Source of the DNA: Mucilaginibacter inviolabilis
GTDB taxonomy: Bacteria; Bacteroidota; Bacteroidia; Sphingobacteriales; Sphingobacteriaceae
Reading direction: 5' to 3'
Length of the DNA: 64,000 nucleotides
NCBI RefSeq assembly: GCF_011089895.1
Contig: NZ_JAANAT010000001.1
Coordinates: 1,426,001-1,490,000 of the forward strand
Shown: positions 53,534-62,650 of the stretch, piece by piece
Layout of the letters: every line of letters begins with the position of its first letter
How positions within the stretch are numbered: position 1 is the stretch's first letter
The notes under the pieces: model-generated
What the model saw: the letters and a program-made list of their open reading frames with translations, nothing else
Told to the model about the DNA's origin: nothing
Databases searched by the model: none
Made by a program: the position numbers and the translations under genes

Positions 53534-56101
53534 TTGGAAAATTCTCAGGAGCCCTATTTAATTAAGTTAAGAAAGTTTTTAACCCATAAATATTTTTTAT
53601 CCTACTGTTTGCCTGTAGTCCTATACCTGATATTTCACAAGCAACTCGAGGGTTTTCTTTCTATCGTTTTAGTCAGGCCTTTTCTTTCCGAAATCGGACC
53701 ATCGGCTACAGATGACTGGATTTTCCTGGCAGTCGCGGTTTATATATTCTTATTATTCATTACAAGGACATGGAGCTTTGTTCCCTCTGTGAAAGCCTGG
53801 TTTATCCAACTGATTTTCGCTTTAGCTTATATTTATTATAGGTTCCATCCGGCAGTATGGGTATTCCACCATCTGCATTATACTGAAAAGCTTTTCTACG
53901 CGGACATTTTACTGGAGATTACGTTTCTAAATGGCTTGTTAATCCTGCTGAGATTATTTAAGTTAAAACCTGTTAATGGTAAATCAGGATTTTATGACGA
54001 TTCTCCTTTAGGGGAAACCAAAAAAGACGATCTGGGTTATGAAACCTATGTTAAATCGTTAGTCACCAAGATCTCCAATACCCAGTCTGATTCTGCTATC
54101 GCCATTGGGATTAACGGGAAATGGGGAAGCGGCAAGACTTCTTTCTTTGATCTCATGAAGAGAAATATGAAAAGCGACCGGGTTGTTGTCATTAATTTTG
54201 ATCCATGGAACTCCCATAGTCCGAAAGCTATCATCAAAGATTTCTTTGATACCATTCAAAAAGCGATCCGGCCTTACCATACCCAATTGCCGGGTCTGAT
54301 CAATACCTATACTGATAAACTGATCAGTTTACATTCCGAGGGCTGGGGTAAATTTTCAAAAGAATTAAAAAGCATTCTTATTCCGGATGAATCCTTAAAC
54401 GCCCTGTATGAAGAGATCAACAGCTCACTAAAAGCAATCGATAAGAAAATTATAATTTACATAGATGACCTTGACCGCCTGGACAAGGACGAAATTGCGG
54501 AAGTGATCCGCTTGGTACGAAATACAGCCAATTTCAATAATACATTTTTTATCGTGGCATACGACCGGAATTATGTGCTTTCGGCAATTAAGGCACTAAA
54601 TGCCCATAACCACACTCACTTTTTGGAGAAGATCTTCCAGATTGAGGTTAACCTGCCCTATTTTGATTCCGCTAAAATTCAAAGAAAACTGGCAGATACA
54701 CTTAAGAGTTATTATGCTGCTGACTATCATAACGCGATTGAAAACGAAATAATGGGAACCGGATCCTCCCAACCCAATTACTTTGAGGGCTGGATAGAAA
54801 CTTTAAGAGACGTCACCCGCCTTTCCAATGGGTTAATACTGAACCTGGACAACCTGGTAAATGAGGTCGTATTTTCCGAGTTCCTCCGTTTAGAAATTCT
54901 CCGGTTGAAATTTCCAGCAGTTTATGAGGTACTATACAAGCAGTCCGGAACTTTCCTGACGACTGAAGGTAAAAATGTGGAGGGGTATGGCCTGAAGACC
55001 ATTGCCGATGAAAGAGGCAGCGCAGTCGGATTGACAAAGGATGACTTTGAGCTTGAACTTTATTTAAAAAACAACAGCGACAATCTGGCCGTTGAAGCCC
55101 AGGAGATCAGGAAAATTATCGAACTCATCGATGGCATATTTGGGACAAGCCCGTTAACAGCAAGATTCAGGAGCCATTTGTCTATCGTATTCCCCAGCCG
55201 GTTCGACCTGTATTTTTCCTATCGCTTACTGGACGGGGCATTATCTGAAATGGAGTTTTCGACAGCCAGGAAAGCAGGCTTAACTAGTTTTAAACTACAA
55301 ATTGACAAATGGAATGAAGCCGGGTTAACTATTAAAGTATTGAGTAGATTTATACAGGTCAGGGTATTCGATAATCGGCAGGATTTCGAAACCATAGTGG
55401 AAGCAATATTTTATTTTTCACGCCAGGTCATCGATGGTAAACCTTTTGGATTTGAAGAAATGCCATTATCGAATCTGCTAAGTGATGATAGTGGCCATAT
55501 CTCGAAGAAATTCTATGATGACAACCAGGACGATTACGCTAATTTCCTGAGAAGACTATTTAAGGAAGCTGTATCACCATACAGGTTTGAGGCCAAATTT
55601 TTAGAACACCTGAACAAATCATACGAGGATTCATTCCCCATCAAAAAAGAAGAAAGATTGTCAATGGTGCTGGATTATTTCAGAAACTATGTAGCTCAAT
55701 TAAAAAAATGGGACAGCGGTGTGTGGGAACTTTTCTATTCCTGCGCATATAAAGACTGGACACCAGTTGGAGCCAATACCTTTAATGGAACAACAGTATA
55801 TTCCGAGGAGTCTAAAGAAATCATCATTTCAGCCATGGAGCAACACTTGAAATCTTTCTTAAATTTCATCATTGTTGATGCCCCATATGGAAGAGGCGGT
55901 CATTATATCAGTGAAATTATCGTCACTATTTTTGGAAGCTATGAACGTTTCGGGGAGTTTCTAAACACAACAGATGATAAAACTGACGGAGTTTTGGCTG
56001 AATTCAAAGAATTTTACGGTCAGCTGGCAGCCGGAGAATTTAAAAAAGCGGTTCCTTTTAAATTCAAAAAAATCAAACCCATAACCCGGTCTGGAAACTA
56101 A
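53534..56101 (+). CDS. Membrane-anchored KAP-family P-loop ATPase
   Basis: 855 aa from a TTG start (LENSQEPYLIK); no ATG is available before the membrane part. Four membrane helices at about 20-40, 61-80, 87-103 and 124-144 precede the ATPase: Walker A GINGKWGSGKTS (about 192-203), Walker B IIIYIDDLDRLDKDEIAEVI with the DDLDRL pattern typical of KAP proteins. KAP ATPases are STAND-related and often occur in defence loci. The C-terminal 400 residues (helical) have no named domain. Last of the trio; a dyad-type hairpin and the minus-strand PRTRC cassette follow. Confidence 0.82.
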   Translation: MENSQEPYLIKLRKFLTHKYFLSYCLPVVLYLIFHKQLEGFLSIVLVRPFLSEIGPSATDDWIFLAVAVYIFLLFITRTWSFVPSVKAWFIQLIFALAYIYYRFHPAVWVFHHLHYTEKLFYADILLEITFLNGLLILLRLFKLKPVNGKSGFYDDSPLGETKKDDLGYETYVKSLVTKISNTQSDSAIAIGINGKWGSGKTSFFDLMKRNMKSDRVVVINFDPWNSHSPKAIIKDFFDTIQKAIRPYHTQLPGLINTYTDKLISLHSEGWGKFSKELKSILIPDESLNALYEEINSSLKAIDKKIIIYIDDLDRLDKDEIAEVIRLVRNTANFNNTFFIVAYDRNYVLSAIKALNAHNHTHFLEKIFQIEVNLPYFDSAKIQRKLADTLKSYYAADYHNAIENEIMGTGSSQPNYFEGWIETLRDVTRLSNGLILNLDNLVNEVVFSEFLRLEILRLKFPAVYEVLYKQSGTFLTTEGKNVEGYGLKTIADERGSAVGLTKDDFELELYLKNNSDNLAVEAQEIRKIIELIDGIFGTSPLTARFRSHLSIVFPSRFDLYFSYRLLDGALSEMEFSTARKAGLTSFKLQIDKWNEAGLTIKVLSRFIQVRVFDNRQDFETIVEAIFYFSRQVIDGKPFGFEEMPLSNLLSDDSGHISKKFYDDNQDDYANFLRRLFKEAVSPYRFEAKFLEHLNKSYEDSFPIKKEERLSMVLDYFRNYVAQLKKWDSGVWELFYSCAYKDWTPVGANTFNGTTVYSEESKEIIISAMEQHLKSFLNFIIVDAPYGRGGHYISEIIVTIFGSYERFGEFLNTTDDKTDGVLAEFKEFYGQLAAGEFKKAVPFKFKKIKPITRSGN

Positions 56102-56247
56102 TATTCTGCACAAATAGCAAATAAATGCCAGAACTGTCCATCAGTTGACTTTTTAGAGGCTCCTATCCGTGATTTACTGATGTCTGTATTGCCATCAATC
56201 AGGGAGGCGCGCCGTGCTGATTGGTGGCAAGTCAGGTATGCCAAATG

Positions 56248-56292
56248 GCCAAACCGCCTGTTGCGGATGTAAGGAGCAAGTGGCGGTTTGGC
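56248..56292. terminator. 11-bp perfect inverted repeat between the KAP gene and the PRTRC cassette
   Basis: GCCAAACCGCC (56248-56258) and GGCGGTTTGGC (56282-56292) are perfect with a 23-base loop. It lies between convergent genes and could end both transcripts. A second short pair CAATCAG/CTGATTG stands at about 56195-56225. The G+C content is higher than in the defence cargo, as on the cassette side. Confidence 0.5.
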
Positions 56293-56299
56293 GCGATTT

Positions 56300-56482
56300 T
56301 CAGCCCTCCCTCAACAACATCAGCTTTTGGTAGACATCCTCCCAATAAGCCCTTAATTCCTCATCCAGCAGGCTGAATGTGGGGTCGGTGTGCCGGTAAT
56401 GGCGGTAGTCATCCGCCTGTAAGATTGCAAGATTTAGGTCAGTTACAGTAATTTCCTTACCATGCAAATCAATTATTTTCAT
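56300..56482 (-). CDS. Small protein downstream of the ThiF gene
   Basis: 60 aa, acidic/aromatic (MKIIDLHGKEITVTDLNLAI, DYRHYRHTDPTF, YWEDVYQKL). No family recognised. It is the last gene of the PRTRC transcript, 11 bases after ThiF; a small gene in this place is common in Bacteroidetes PRTRC cassettes as far as I recall. Confidence 0.6.
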   Translation of the reverse strand: MKIIDLHGKEITVTDLNLAILQADDYRHYRHTDPTFSLLDEELRAYWEDVYQKLMLLREG

Positions 56483-56493
56483 AGCAATTAAGT

Positions 56494-57297
56494 TCAGTCC
56501 ACTTTCAAGGCAGCAGTTTTAAAATTTTTGATATCCAGGAACAGGCCACGATGGGCTATCATGCCATCGCTCAGCAGCTGCCATAGCAGTTCCGCACCAA
56601 ACACCGCCAAAGCGGTATTGATATACAAGTCCTGCTTCCGGAGTGCTTCCGCCTGTGAGCAGCTCGGTTCGTCGTCATCATCCACAGCCTCTAAAAGCGC
56701 TTTGAACTCATCCGTCACTTTAGGCAGGGCTGCAACCGTCCTGAAACGTTCCGATTCCGGCTGCCTGATCTCCGTAAGGGTCGCTAAGAGCAACTGCCCG
56801 GTAAAACGGCTGTTGCCGAAATCCATCCAGTAAAAAGGCTTTGCCCGGTCATTCCGGCAATGGTTACACACCTTTCGGAGAGCGGCGGCGATATCAAACC
56901 GGGCGCTCACGGTATCCACGCAGGTAATAAAGATGTTGGCCTTCCCGAGGGCGGGCAGCAGGTGCAGCGTTTTGGAGCTGTAACGTTCAGGAACCGCTTT
57001 CCAGTTCGTACCGTTAAAGCGATTGATACGGTTAATGAGGATAACCGACTTAAAATGACCAATTTCAGCCGGCGCAAAAAGCTGCCGCCCGAGGTTCGCC
57101 CCGGTGATGACGTCATCATCAAAGAGATTGACCTGTAAGCCGGGCTTGCCGAGGGCGATCAGGGAAACATGCATACGGACGAGTTCTGCGAGCACACGGT
57201 GACCCGTTCCCCCCGCCCCGATGAGGTTGACGGTTATGGGATTCGTTGGATTCAGCAGCGCATCATCGGTAAAATGGATAGCGGGTAAAGATTTCAT
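56494..57297 (-). CDS. PRTRC system ThiF-family protein
   Basis: 267 aa. VNLIGAGGTGHRVLAELVRMH is the ThiF/E1-type Rossmann nucleotide loop, followed by LFDDDVITGANLGRQLF, the E1/ThiF metal and arginine-finger part. PRTRC means ParB-related, ThiF-related cassette; the cassette marks plasmids and ICEs and its function is not known. Coupled by ATGA to protein B. Confidence 0.88.
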   Translation of the reverse strand: MKSLPAIHFTDDALLNPTNPITVNLIGAGGTGHRVLAELVRMHVSLIALGKPGLQVNLFDDDVITGANLGRQLFAPAEIGHFKSVILINRINRFNGTNWKAVPERYSSKTLHLLPALGKANIFITCVDTVSARFDIAAALRKVCNHCRNDRAKPFYWMDFGNSRFTGQLLLATLTEIRQPESERFRTVAALPKVTDEFKALLEAVDDDDEPSCSQAEALRKQDLYINTALAVFGAELLWQLLSDGMIAHRGLFLDIKNFKTAALKVD

Positions 57298-58010
57298 TTG
57301 ATCAGGTTTTTAAGCGTTAATTTGGTGGGGATCAATTTGTCAGCGGGAAAAGGCTCAGCGGTATCCACGAGGCTTTGCCATAGCTGGACGATATTGCCCT
57401 TTACGGGGCTTCCCCCGCCAAGCGTATGACTGAAAAAGCTGTTAAAGAAGTAAGTTTCCCAGAGGCGGATAAATTCCTCGAGGCCGCAATCTTTAGGGAT
57501 TTGGATGCTGACTGTTCCGAGGCAAACCCGGCCATCTTCATATATATTAAAATAAGGGGCTTTGTATAAAGCGGTATTCAATTCAGCAGACACATCGGCA
57601 TATAAGGCATACACCTGTAGCGTCCCCCGCTGCGCTTTCCAGATCATGGGCGGGATATGGGCCTCCCCGTTGGGAATAGGCAGGCTGTCTTTAAACAAGA
57701 GCCTCACCTTTTGGGCGGGCGTTTGCCACAGGGCAAAAGCATTGCGCCCCCGGTTGATGTACAGTACATTTTTGGGCAGCAGACCGACGGGGTCTAAAAA
57801 GCCCGTCTGCAAATCCTCGGAGGTATCCAAAGCCCGGGCAAGGGCCATGCTTTCCTGCAGGGACAAAGGATGGGCGTTGATGGGTTTTCCGGCAACATCA
57901 AAATCAAAGGACTGTACATAAATATCCCTTTTTACAGGATTCCGGCAGATCAGGAGGGCTTTAAACGGTTCGTATAAATGCCCGAATTGTTGGGTGATAT
58001 CTTTGCTCAT
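57294..58010 (-). CDS. PRTRC system protein B
   Basis: 238 aa from ATG at 58010 (MSKDITQQFGHLYEPFKALL), chosen because it overlaps the preceding stop by ATGA; the frame is open to 58034. Conserved features of the B family: SRGRNAF-like INRGRNAFALWQTPAQ, IPNGEAHIPPMIW and the end LTLKNLIK. Role unknown; made with ThiF. Confidence 0.82.
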   Translation of the reverse strand: MSKDITQQFGHLYEPFKALLICRNPVKRDIYVQSFDFDVAGKPINAHPLSLQESMALARALDTSEDLQTGFLDPVGLLPKNVLYINRGRNAFALWQTPAQKVRLLFKDSLPIPNGEAHIPPMIWKAQRGTLQVYALYADVSAELNTALYKAPYFNIYEDGRVCLGTVSIQIPKDCGLEEFIRLWETYFFNSFFSHTLGGGSPVKGNIVQLWQSLVDTAEPFPADKLIPTKLTLKNLIK

Positions 58011-59142
58011 AGCAGGTCGTATAAAATATGACAAAGGTTTTCGATGAGTTCAAAAAGGCGGTATTCAAATTTCAGGTCTTTGATTCCGGAAGCCGTGCCG
58101 TCAAACACCTGTAGCGATTTGGGAACGGCGATTTCCGCAAAGTTCCCTAAATAGTCGTTGATCTGCCGTTGAACAGCATCAAATACCCATCCCCGGCTAT
58201 CCCCGGTAAAGGACACAAAAGCCTCGGGTGTGGCGACCTCGTCCTGATCAAAGGAAGAATCGATGTTTTGGAAAACGTGGTTATGGGGGAAGTCAATGGA
58301 TAATTGCAGGGCATCTTTGGCGACAGCCAGGCATTCCTCGTCGATTTCATTTCGCGGACTAAAGCTTTCGATGTTTTCTGCAAAGTGTTCCAAATGATAG
58401 CTGTTATAAAATTTACGGTGCATAATATCCCCGCAAATTTCATTGCAGATGATGTCCGACAAATCCTCCCCGTATTCCCCGGGTTCGTCCTTAAAAGATT
58501 CGAGAAAGAACTCCTTGTTCATTTCGTATTCGTCAAACAGGTAACTGCCTTCGTCCCGGTAATAGGGAATCCCGGCCTCCCTGTAGAGGTAACACATGAC
58601 AGCAAGGAGTAAATTGCCACAGACTTTATTTTCCCTGACCCGCAAAAAGCGGTAAAGGGGGATCACGGGGATATAAAATAGCGCCCCGCCAAACTCATAG
58701 GCCTGTTGGGTGACCAAAACCACCCGCCTGTCCCCTTTTGCCCGGGTGATCAGGAGTTCCGTTTCTTCGGGCTGCCTGTTCAATTTCCGGCTGATATCCC
58801 GGTAGCACAGCAGGATATTATAAGGATACGGCATATGCGTTGTATCCACGGGCTTTAGCCCGTGCAGGTCGCAAAGCAATCTTGCCGATTCATAAAAGCC
58901 CTGCTCCGTTTCCGCCTGCGGGGGCAGCTTCCCGGTTACATGACAGGGAGGCAGAAAGCTATGGTTCAGAAAACCATCGGCACCTGGTGGAGTGGTGCAG
59001 ACCGGGCTTTGTCTTTGAAGACCTCCTGCGCATCGGGCAGCCGGTCGAGATTTTGGGCGAATGTCCCCAATTGCTGATAGAGTTTGCATATACGTTTTGA
59101 TTGAGGCGGGCAGATGAAGCCCGCCGGGGTATTGGTTTTCAT
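58007..59142 (-). pseudogene. PRTRC system protein F, frameshifted by one base in an A4/T4 run
   Basis: Two frames make up this gene. From ATG at 59142 (MKTNTPAGFICPPQSKRICK) the frame runs to ...PMVF and stops at 58968-58966. The rest (LNHSFLPPCHV...FELIENLCHILYDLL, to 58007) is in the next frame. The shift lies in the AAAA run 58970-58973; one more A would restore PMVFLNHSFLP. The start just after the protein C stop (2 bases) and the order E-C-F-B support a single gene. Either a recent real mutation or a sequencing error. The protein would be about 378 aa. Confidence 0.75.
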
Positions 59143-59144
59143 GG

Positions 59145-59360
59145 TTATCCTTTTGTTCCTAAAGTGGTGATAAAGCGGTATTCCGCTTTATCGTTCTTAA
59201 ATTCCGGCCCGACGATCTTGGCGGTGGTCAGAATGGCGTAGAGGGTGCTGTAGAAATCGCACACCTCTTTGGGGCTGAGGTTATGATCAGGGTCAGTTAA
59301 GGTGATCTCCTGCCCGTTTTCCTCATGGATAAAAACCCGTGGTAATAAGTCGCTGAACAT
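59145..59360 (-). CDS. PRTRC system protein C
   Basis: 71 aa. LPRVFIHEENGQEITLTDPDHNLSPKEVCDFYSTLYAILTTAKI...YRFITTLGTKG matches the known C-protein pattern (L.DP...SP.EV.DFY... ending GTKG). Small, acidic; function unknown. Stop is 2 bases from the F start. Confidence 0.88.
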   Translation of the reverse strand: MFSDLLPRVFIHEENGQEITLTDPDHNLSPKEVCDFYSTLYAILTTAKIVGPEFKNDKAEYRFITTLGTKG

Positions 59361-59378
59361 ATCGTGTCTTTTTAAATT

Positions 59379-59945
59379 TTACAAGAGTTTGATTTGAGCC
59401 AGTTGCTCCTTTTTGCGGTTGAGGTCAGTCCGCAGGTTTTTGAGTTCCGTCGCCTTTTCGGGATATTCCTCCACAGCGGGGATCAGTAGGATCGCCTCCT
59501 CGTACCTACAGTCCGCATTCAGTTCGGCAATGGCTTTCATGGCGATTTCATAGGCCTTTTTCTTTTCCGTTTTGGGAACAGGTATTTCCTGATCGGCTGC
59601 CTTGTCAACCGCAGATGCCGTTGTTTTGGCGGCATTCTCGCCACCAGAGGCTTTGGAGAGGTTCTTCGCCTTGTCCAGTCCTTTGCGGTAATCCTCCATG
59701 TTATGAAAAATGCCTGCGGTTTCCTTTACGGGATTGGCTATCGTATCAAAAAAGGTGTTGTCCATCTCTTCGGGCGTACCGCCCAAAATAAATGGCGGGA
59801 CGACTTTGGCGGCCTGTGTGCCGTTGTTATGGATATTGAATAAACCCATGATCTTGATATTGCCCTGTTCGTCGGTGGTGATGCCTATTTTCCAGATTCC
59901 TGGAACGTTGAGGCTTGCTATATTTTGAAAAAAGTTAGTGGTCAT
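59379..59945 (-). CDS. PRTRC system protein E
   Basis: 188 aa. N-terminal domain MTTNFFQNIASLNVPG...TDEQGNIKIMGLFN...LGGTPEEMDNTFFD, then a charged linker and a C-terminal coiled region (KATELKNLRTDLNRKKEQLAQIKL). E is the first gene of the cassette here. Function unknown. Confidence 0.85.
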   Translation of the reverse strand: MTTNFFQNIASLNVPGIWKIGITTDEQGNIKIMGLFNIHNNGTQAAKVVPPFILGGTPEEMDNTFFDTIANPVKETAGIFHNMEDYRKGLDKAKNLSKASGGENAAKTTASAVDKAADQEIPVPKTEKKKAYEIAMKAIAELNADCRYEEAILLIPAVEEYPEKATELKNLRTDLNRKKEQLAQIKLL

Positions 59946-60062
59946 GTCTTTTAATTTTGATGAATATTACCCTGTTTCAGGCTGCTTGTCCTGCCTGATA
60001 TACTTAAAGTTTACCTTTCGGTTATCTATTATAACACACTCATTTACTGAATTAATAAAAGG

Positions 60063-60440
60063 TTAAGGATTAAAAAAAAGGTCGACAGCGGTCTTAAACT
60101 TGGGATCGGTGTGTTTGCCCTGCCCTGTGTAGGTCGTCAGGCAATGGTGCAGGAATAAAGCGCCATAACCGTCGAATAGCTGGTCGGCAAAAAGATTGCT
60201 GCTCTTTTCCAGTTGTTTCCCATACTTCCTTATTTTACGGTCGGTATCTTCGGACAGCTGAAACCAAAAATCCAGCCCGAACAACTGGTTTTTCCAAACC
60301 TTGCGGACTTGGTCAGGGTTATCCCTGATATAGGCGGACAGCTGCTGCGTATAGACTAAGAACCCGGGTATCTCGGCAATAAGCAAAGCATGTAAGAGCT
60401 TTGCTTTCTGTACATTGTTCAATTTATCTAAAGTTTGCAT
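60063..60440 (-). CDS. Hypothetical protein of the PRTRC region
   Basis: 125 aa, helical, soluble: MQTLDKLNNVQKAKLLHALL...LSAYIRDNPDQVRKVWKNQLFG. No family recognised. On the same strand and in the same row as SSB, DUF932 and the PRTRC genes, with 49 bases to the DUF932 gene, so it is likely part of the maintenance region of the element. Confidence 0.65.
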   Translation of the reverse strand: MQTLDKLNNVQKAKLLHALLIAEIPGFLVYTQQLSAYIRDNPDQVRKVWKNQLFGLDFWFQLSEDTDRKIRKYGKQLEKSSNLFADQLFDGYGALFLHHCLTTYTGQGKHTDPKFKTAVDLFFNP

Positions 60441-60489
60441 AGTGATTAAAAAAAGGATAAAAGCGGGGGATTGCTCCCCCTTGAACAGG

Positions 60490-61560
60490 TTAATTAAAGT
60501 TTAAGAATTGGGTATTCAGATGCTGCCCGAAATCCCGGCAGAGGTCGAAGGCGACCTGCGCACGTTGCTTACCCGTACCCTCGATGATGGATTTGAATTT
60601 GGCTTCATCGTCTTTGTAATTGCGGATATTCTGAAAGTAGCCGGTAACAGAATTGTACGCGCCAAACAAAGTCCCTGCGGTGGTTTCCATTTGCTGTGTC
60701 GGGCTGCTCATGGCATATTCAAATACCCGGTCCACCATATTGGTATAAGTACCCGAAAGTTCATCTTCCCTGCCAGCCAAAAGGTTATTCAATACCTCCC
60801 TGTTCGGAACCATAGCGACCTGTATCAGTTTCTTCAGTTCCTTATCGGTGATACGCACTTTCGACCAACGGTTAAAAACCTCCTGTAATTCATCCGCCAA
60901 AGTATTACTGATCCCCATGAGTTTGTGCGCTTCATTGAGACGGTCGTTCGCCGATGCGGTGTGCCGTATCTTAATCGCCCCGGTATGGTTGCGCATGGCA
61001 GCGTTAAGGGTGTTGTTACATACGATCCTGACAGGCGTAAAGGCGGCGGTGATACTGCCAAAGCCATCGTGCGAAGTCGTCAGGAACAAGTATTTGTCTA
61101 TAAAATCGTCCTTACCGACACGGATATAACCGGGTAGTTTGGCGGTAATAAAAATGCGTTCGCCCTTTCCCAAAGCCCCCGCCGTTTCGTATAAAACCCC
61201 ATCTCCCCCGCCAACGATGGCATCAAAGAACCCGAATGCGTTAACATTCTGTACGATCTCATAGTCCTTGCCCACTACGCCCAAGACCTGTTCCGTGTCT
61301 GTGCGGATGGTGGCGAAGTAATTCGGCACTTCTATTTCCGGGATCAGTAAATCCCTGTCAGGGTCGCCCTGATGGTTTTCAGTGTCATACGTAAATAAAG
61401 GCCTTTTTTCAACAGTATAATCCAGTCCAGCATGTTTGATGGCTTCTGCGCTTGTGGGGTACTGGTCAACGGTTTTACCAAGGCCATGCCATGCCCGTTC
61501 GTTCACGCTAAAAAAGCTGTATTCATTGGTTGCAGCGTTATAATTCAAATTATGTCCCAT
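60490..61560 (-). CDS. DUF932 phage/plasmid-like protein
   Basis: 356 aa. Starts GHNLNYNAATNEYSFFSVNERAWHGLGKTVDQYPTSAEAI, the DUF932 (TIGR03299) signature, and continues PNYFATIRTDTEQVLGVVGKDYEIVQN and ITAAFTPVRIVCNNTLNAAM. Frequent on plasmids and ICEs; role unclear, maybe anti-restriction or DNA protection. Between SSB and the PRTRC genes. Confidence 0.85.
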   Translation of the reverse strand: MGHNLNYNAATNEYSFFSVNERAWHGLGKTVDQYPTSAEAIKHAGLDYTVEKRPLFTYDTENHQGDPDRDLLIPEIEVPNYFATIRTDTEQVLGVVGKDYEIVQNVNAFGFFDAIVGGGDGVLYETAGALGKGERIFITAKLPGYIRVGKDDFIDKYLFLTTSHDGFGSITAAFTPVRIVCNNTLNAAMRNHTGAIKIRHTASANDRLNEAHKLMGISNTLADELQEVFNRWSKVRITDKELKKLIQVAMVPNREVLNNLLAGREDELSGTYTNMVDRVFEYAMSSPTQQMETTAGTLFGAYNSVTGYFQNIRNYKDDEAKFKSIIEGTGKQRAQVAFDLCRDFGQHLNTQFLNFN

Positions 61561-61598
61561 GATTTGGTATTTTGTTTGAAATGAATGGATCGTGTGAA

Positions 61599-61994
61599 TT
61601 AAAATGGCAGGTCGTCGTCAGCCCCTGTCCCCTTGCCTGCGCCTGCTGCTTTCTTTCCTTTGGCATCTGCTGCGGGCTCCGCTTTGGCAGCTGATGAAAA
61701 CAGTTTAATCGTATCGCAGGTGCAGGTTAACCCTGCCTTTAAACCATCCTTTTGGCTTTCGTAGGCTTGCGCTTCCATCCATCCCGAAATTTCCACCACT
61801 GTGCCTTTGGCGAGGTATTCGGCTACGCCGGAGTTGCGCCAGTAGGCGCAATCAACGAATGCGGTCTTTTCCTTTTTTTCGCCCGCTTTGTTTTTCCATC
61901 TTTGATTAATGGCTACGGTAAAATTGATTACCTGTTTGTCCCCTTTAACCGCATTGACTTTAGCATTTGCGGTTAACCTTCCCGTGAATAGCAT
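61599..61994 (-). CDS. ssb: Single-stranded DNA-binding protein
   Basis: 131 aa. OB fold with LTANAKVNAVKGDKQVINFTVA, KEKTAFVDCAYW and VVEISGWMEAQAYESQKDG; acidic tail ending DDDLPF that recruits partner proteins. It covers single strands during transfer or replication of the element. Confidence 0.9.
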   Translation of the reverse strand: MLFTGRLTANAKVNAVKGDKQVINFTVAINQRWKNKAGEKKEKTAFVDCAYWRNSGVAEYLAKGTVVEISGWMEAQAYESQKDGLKAGLTCTCDTIKLFSSAAKAEPAADAKGKKAAGAGKGTGADDDLPF

Positions 61995-62650
61995 AATTTT
62001 TAATTTAAAAATGAGTTTTTCGCTCTCGGGTCCATTTCGGCATACGCCTCAATTGGCCTTTGATAGAGGCAAAAAACTTGCGCGTGGGGCGGGCAGGGCA
62101 AGACTGACGCAAAAAAATACTACCCGAAGCGTAGCGCAGGTGTGGAGATTTTTTTAAGCGGCACCCGCATGGTCTTGACTGCCGAAGAGGGGTAAATTTG
62201 CCTCAAGCAAAGGTCAAATGAAATATAATTAACAAAAAAAGGCCACTGAAAAAAAGCGCGTGGGATCCGGAGTTTTCTTTCTTTTCCGGGAAGCTGTAAA
62301 AATTGAACTGCCAACCCGGCTACCGTTGCCGGACGGGGCACCCGAAGGGCCCGGTTCAATTTTTACAGGTGGGGATGGCCCCGTTATGGGATAGCAGCGG
62401 CATCCTGCGAAGCAGATACAGCGGAAAGCCCGGGCCGGAGGCAACGGACGAAAAACAAGGATGCAGACGTTCCGGAATAACACGTTCAGACCATAGTGCA
62501 ACCAAAGACGCCCAGGCACCTGGAAATGTGATCCCCCCCTCCAAAAATATTCCCACGTAAGCAAATCATATTACCCTAAGCACCACCCTCCTAAAGCAGT
62601 GTTTATATTTTCCCATTGCCTTTTTATCCGCTATTAGCTATGTTAGCGGC
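61995..62650. other. Non-coding stretch with a long inverted repeat (promoter side of ssb, upstream of the nuclease)
   Basis: No convincing gene in about 650 bases; the open frames here are on both strands with odd composition. It holds the long inverted repeat at 62294-62368 and a G+C-rich block (62290-62520). It probably carries the promoter of the minus-strand maintenance operon and that of the S1/P1 nuclease gene. Confidence 0.5.
62294..62368. repeat. Perfect 15-bp inverted repeat enclosing a structured 45-base loop
   Basis: CTGTAAAAATTGAAC at 62294-62308 and GTTCAATTTTTACAG at 62354-62368 are exact complements. The loop is G+C-rich and has its own short stems (CCGGC/GCCGG and GGGC/GCCC), so the whole looks like a branched structure. 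It may be a cruciform or single-strand origin or a structured RNA. Confidence 0.6.

Noticed and set aside
62229..62564. Frames of 66-111 aa on both strands at 62.2-62.6 kb
   Set aside because: They lie over the long inverted repeat and a G+C-rich block; both strands open at once, no domain; treated as non-coding.
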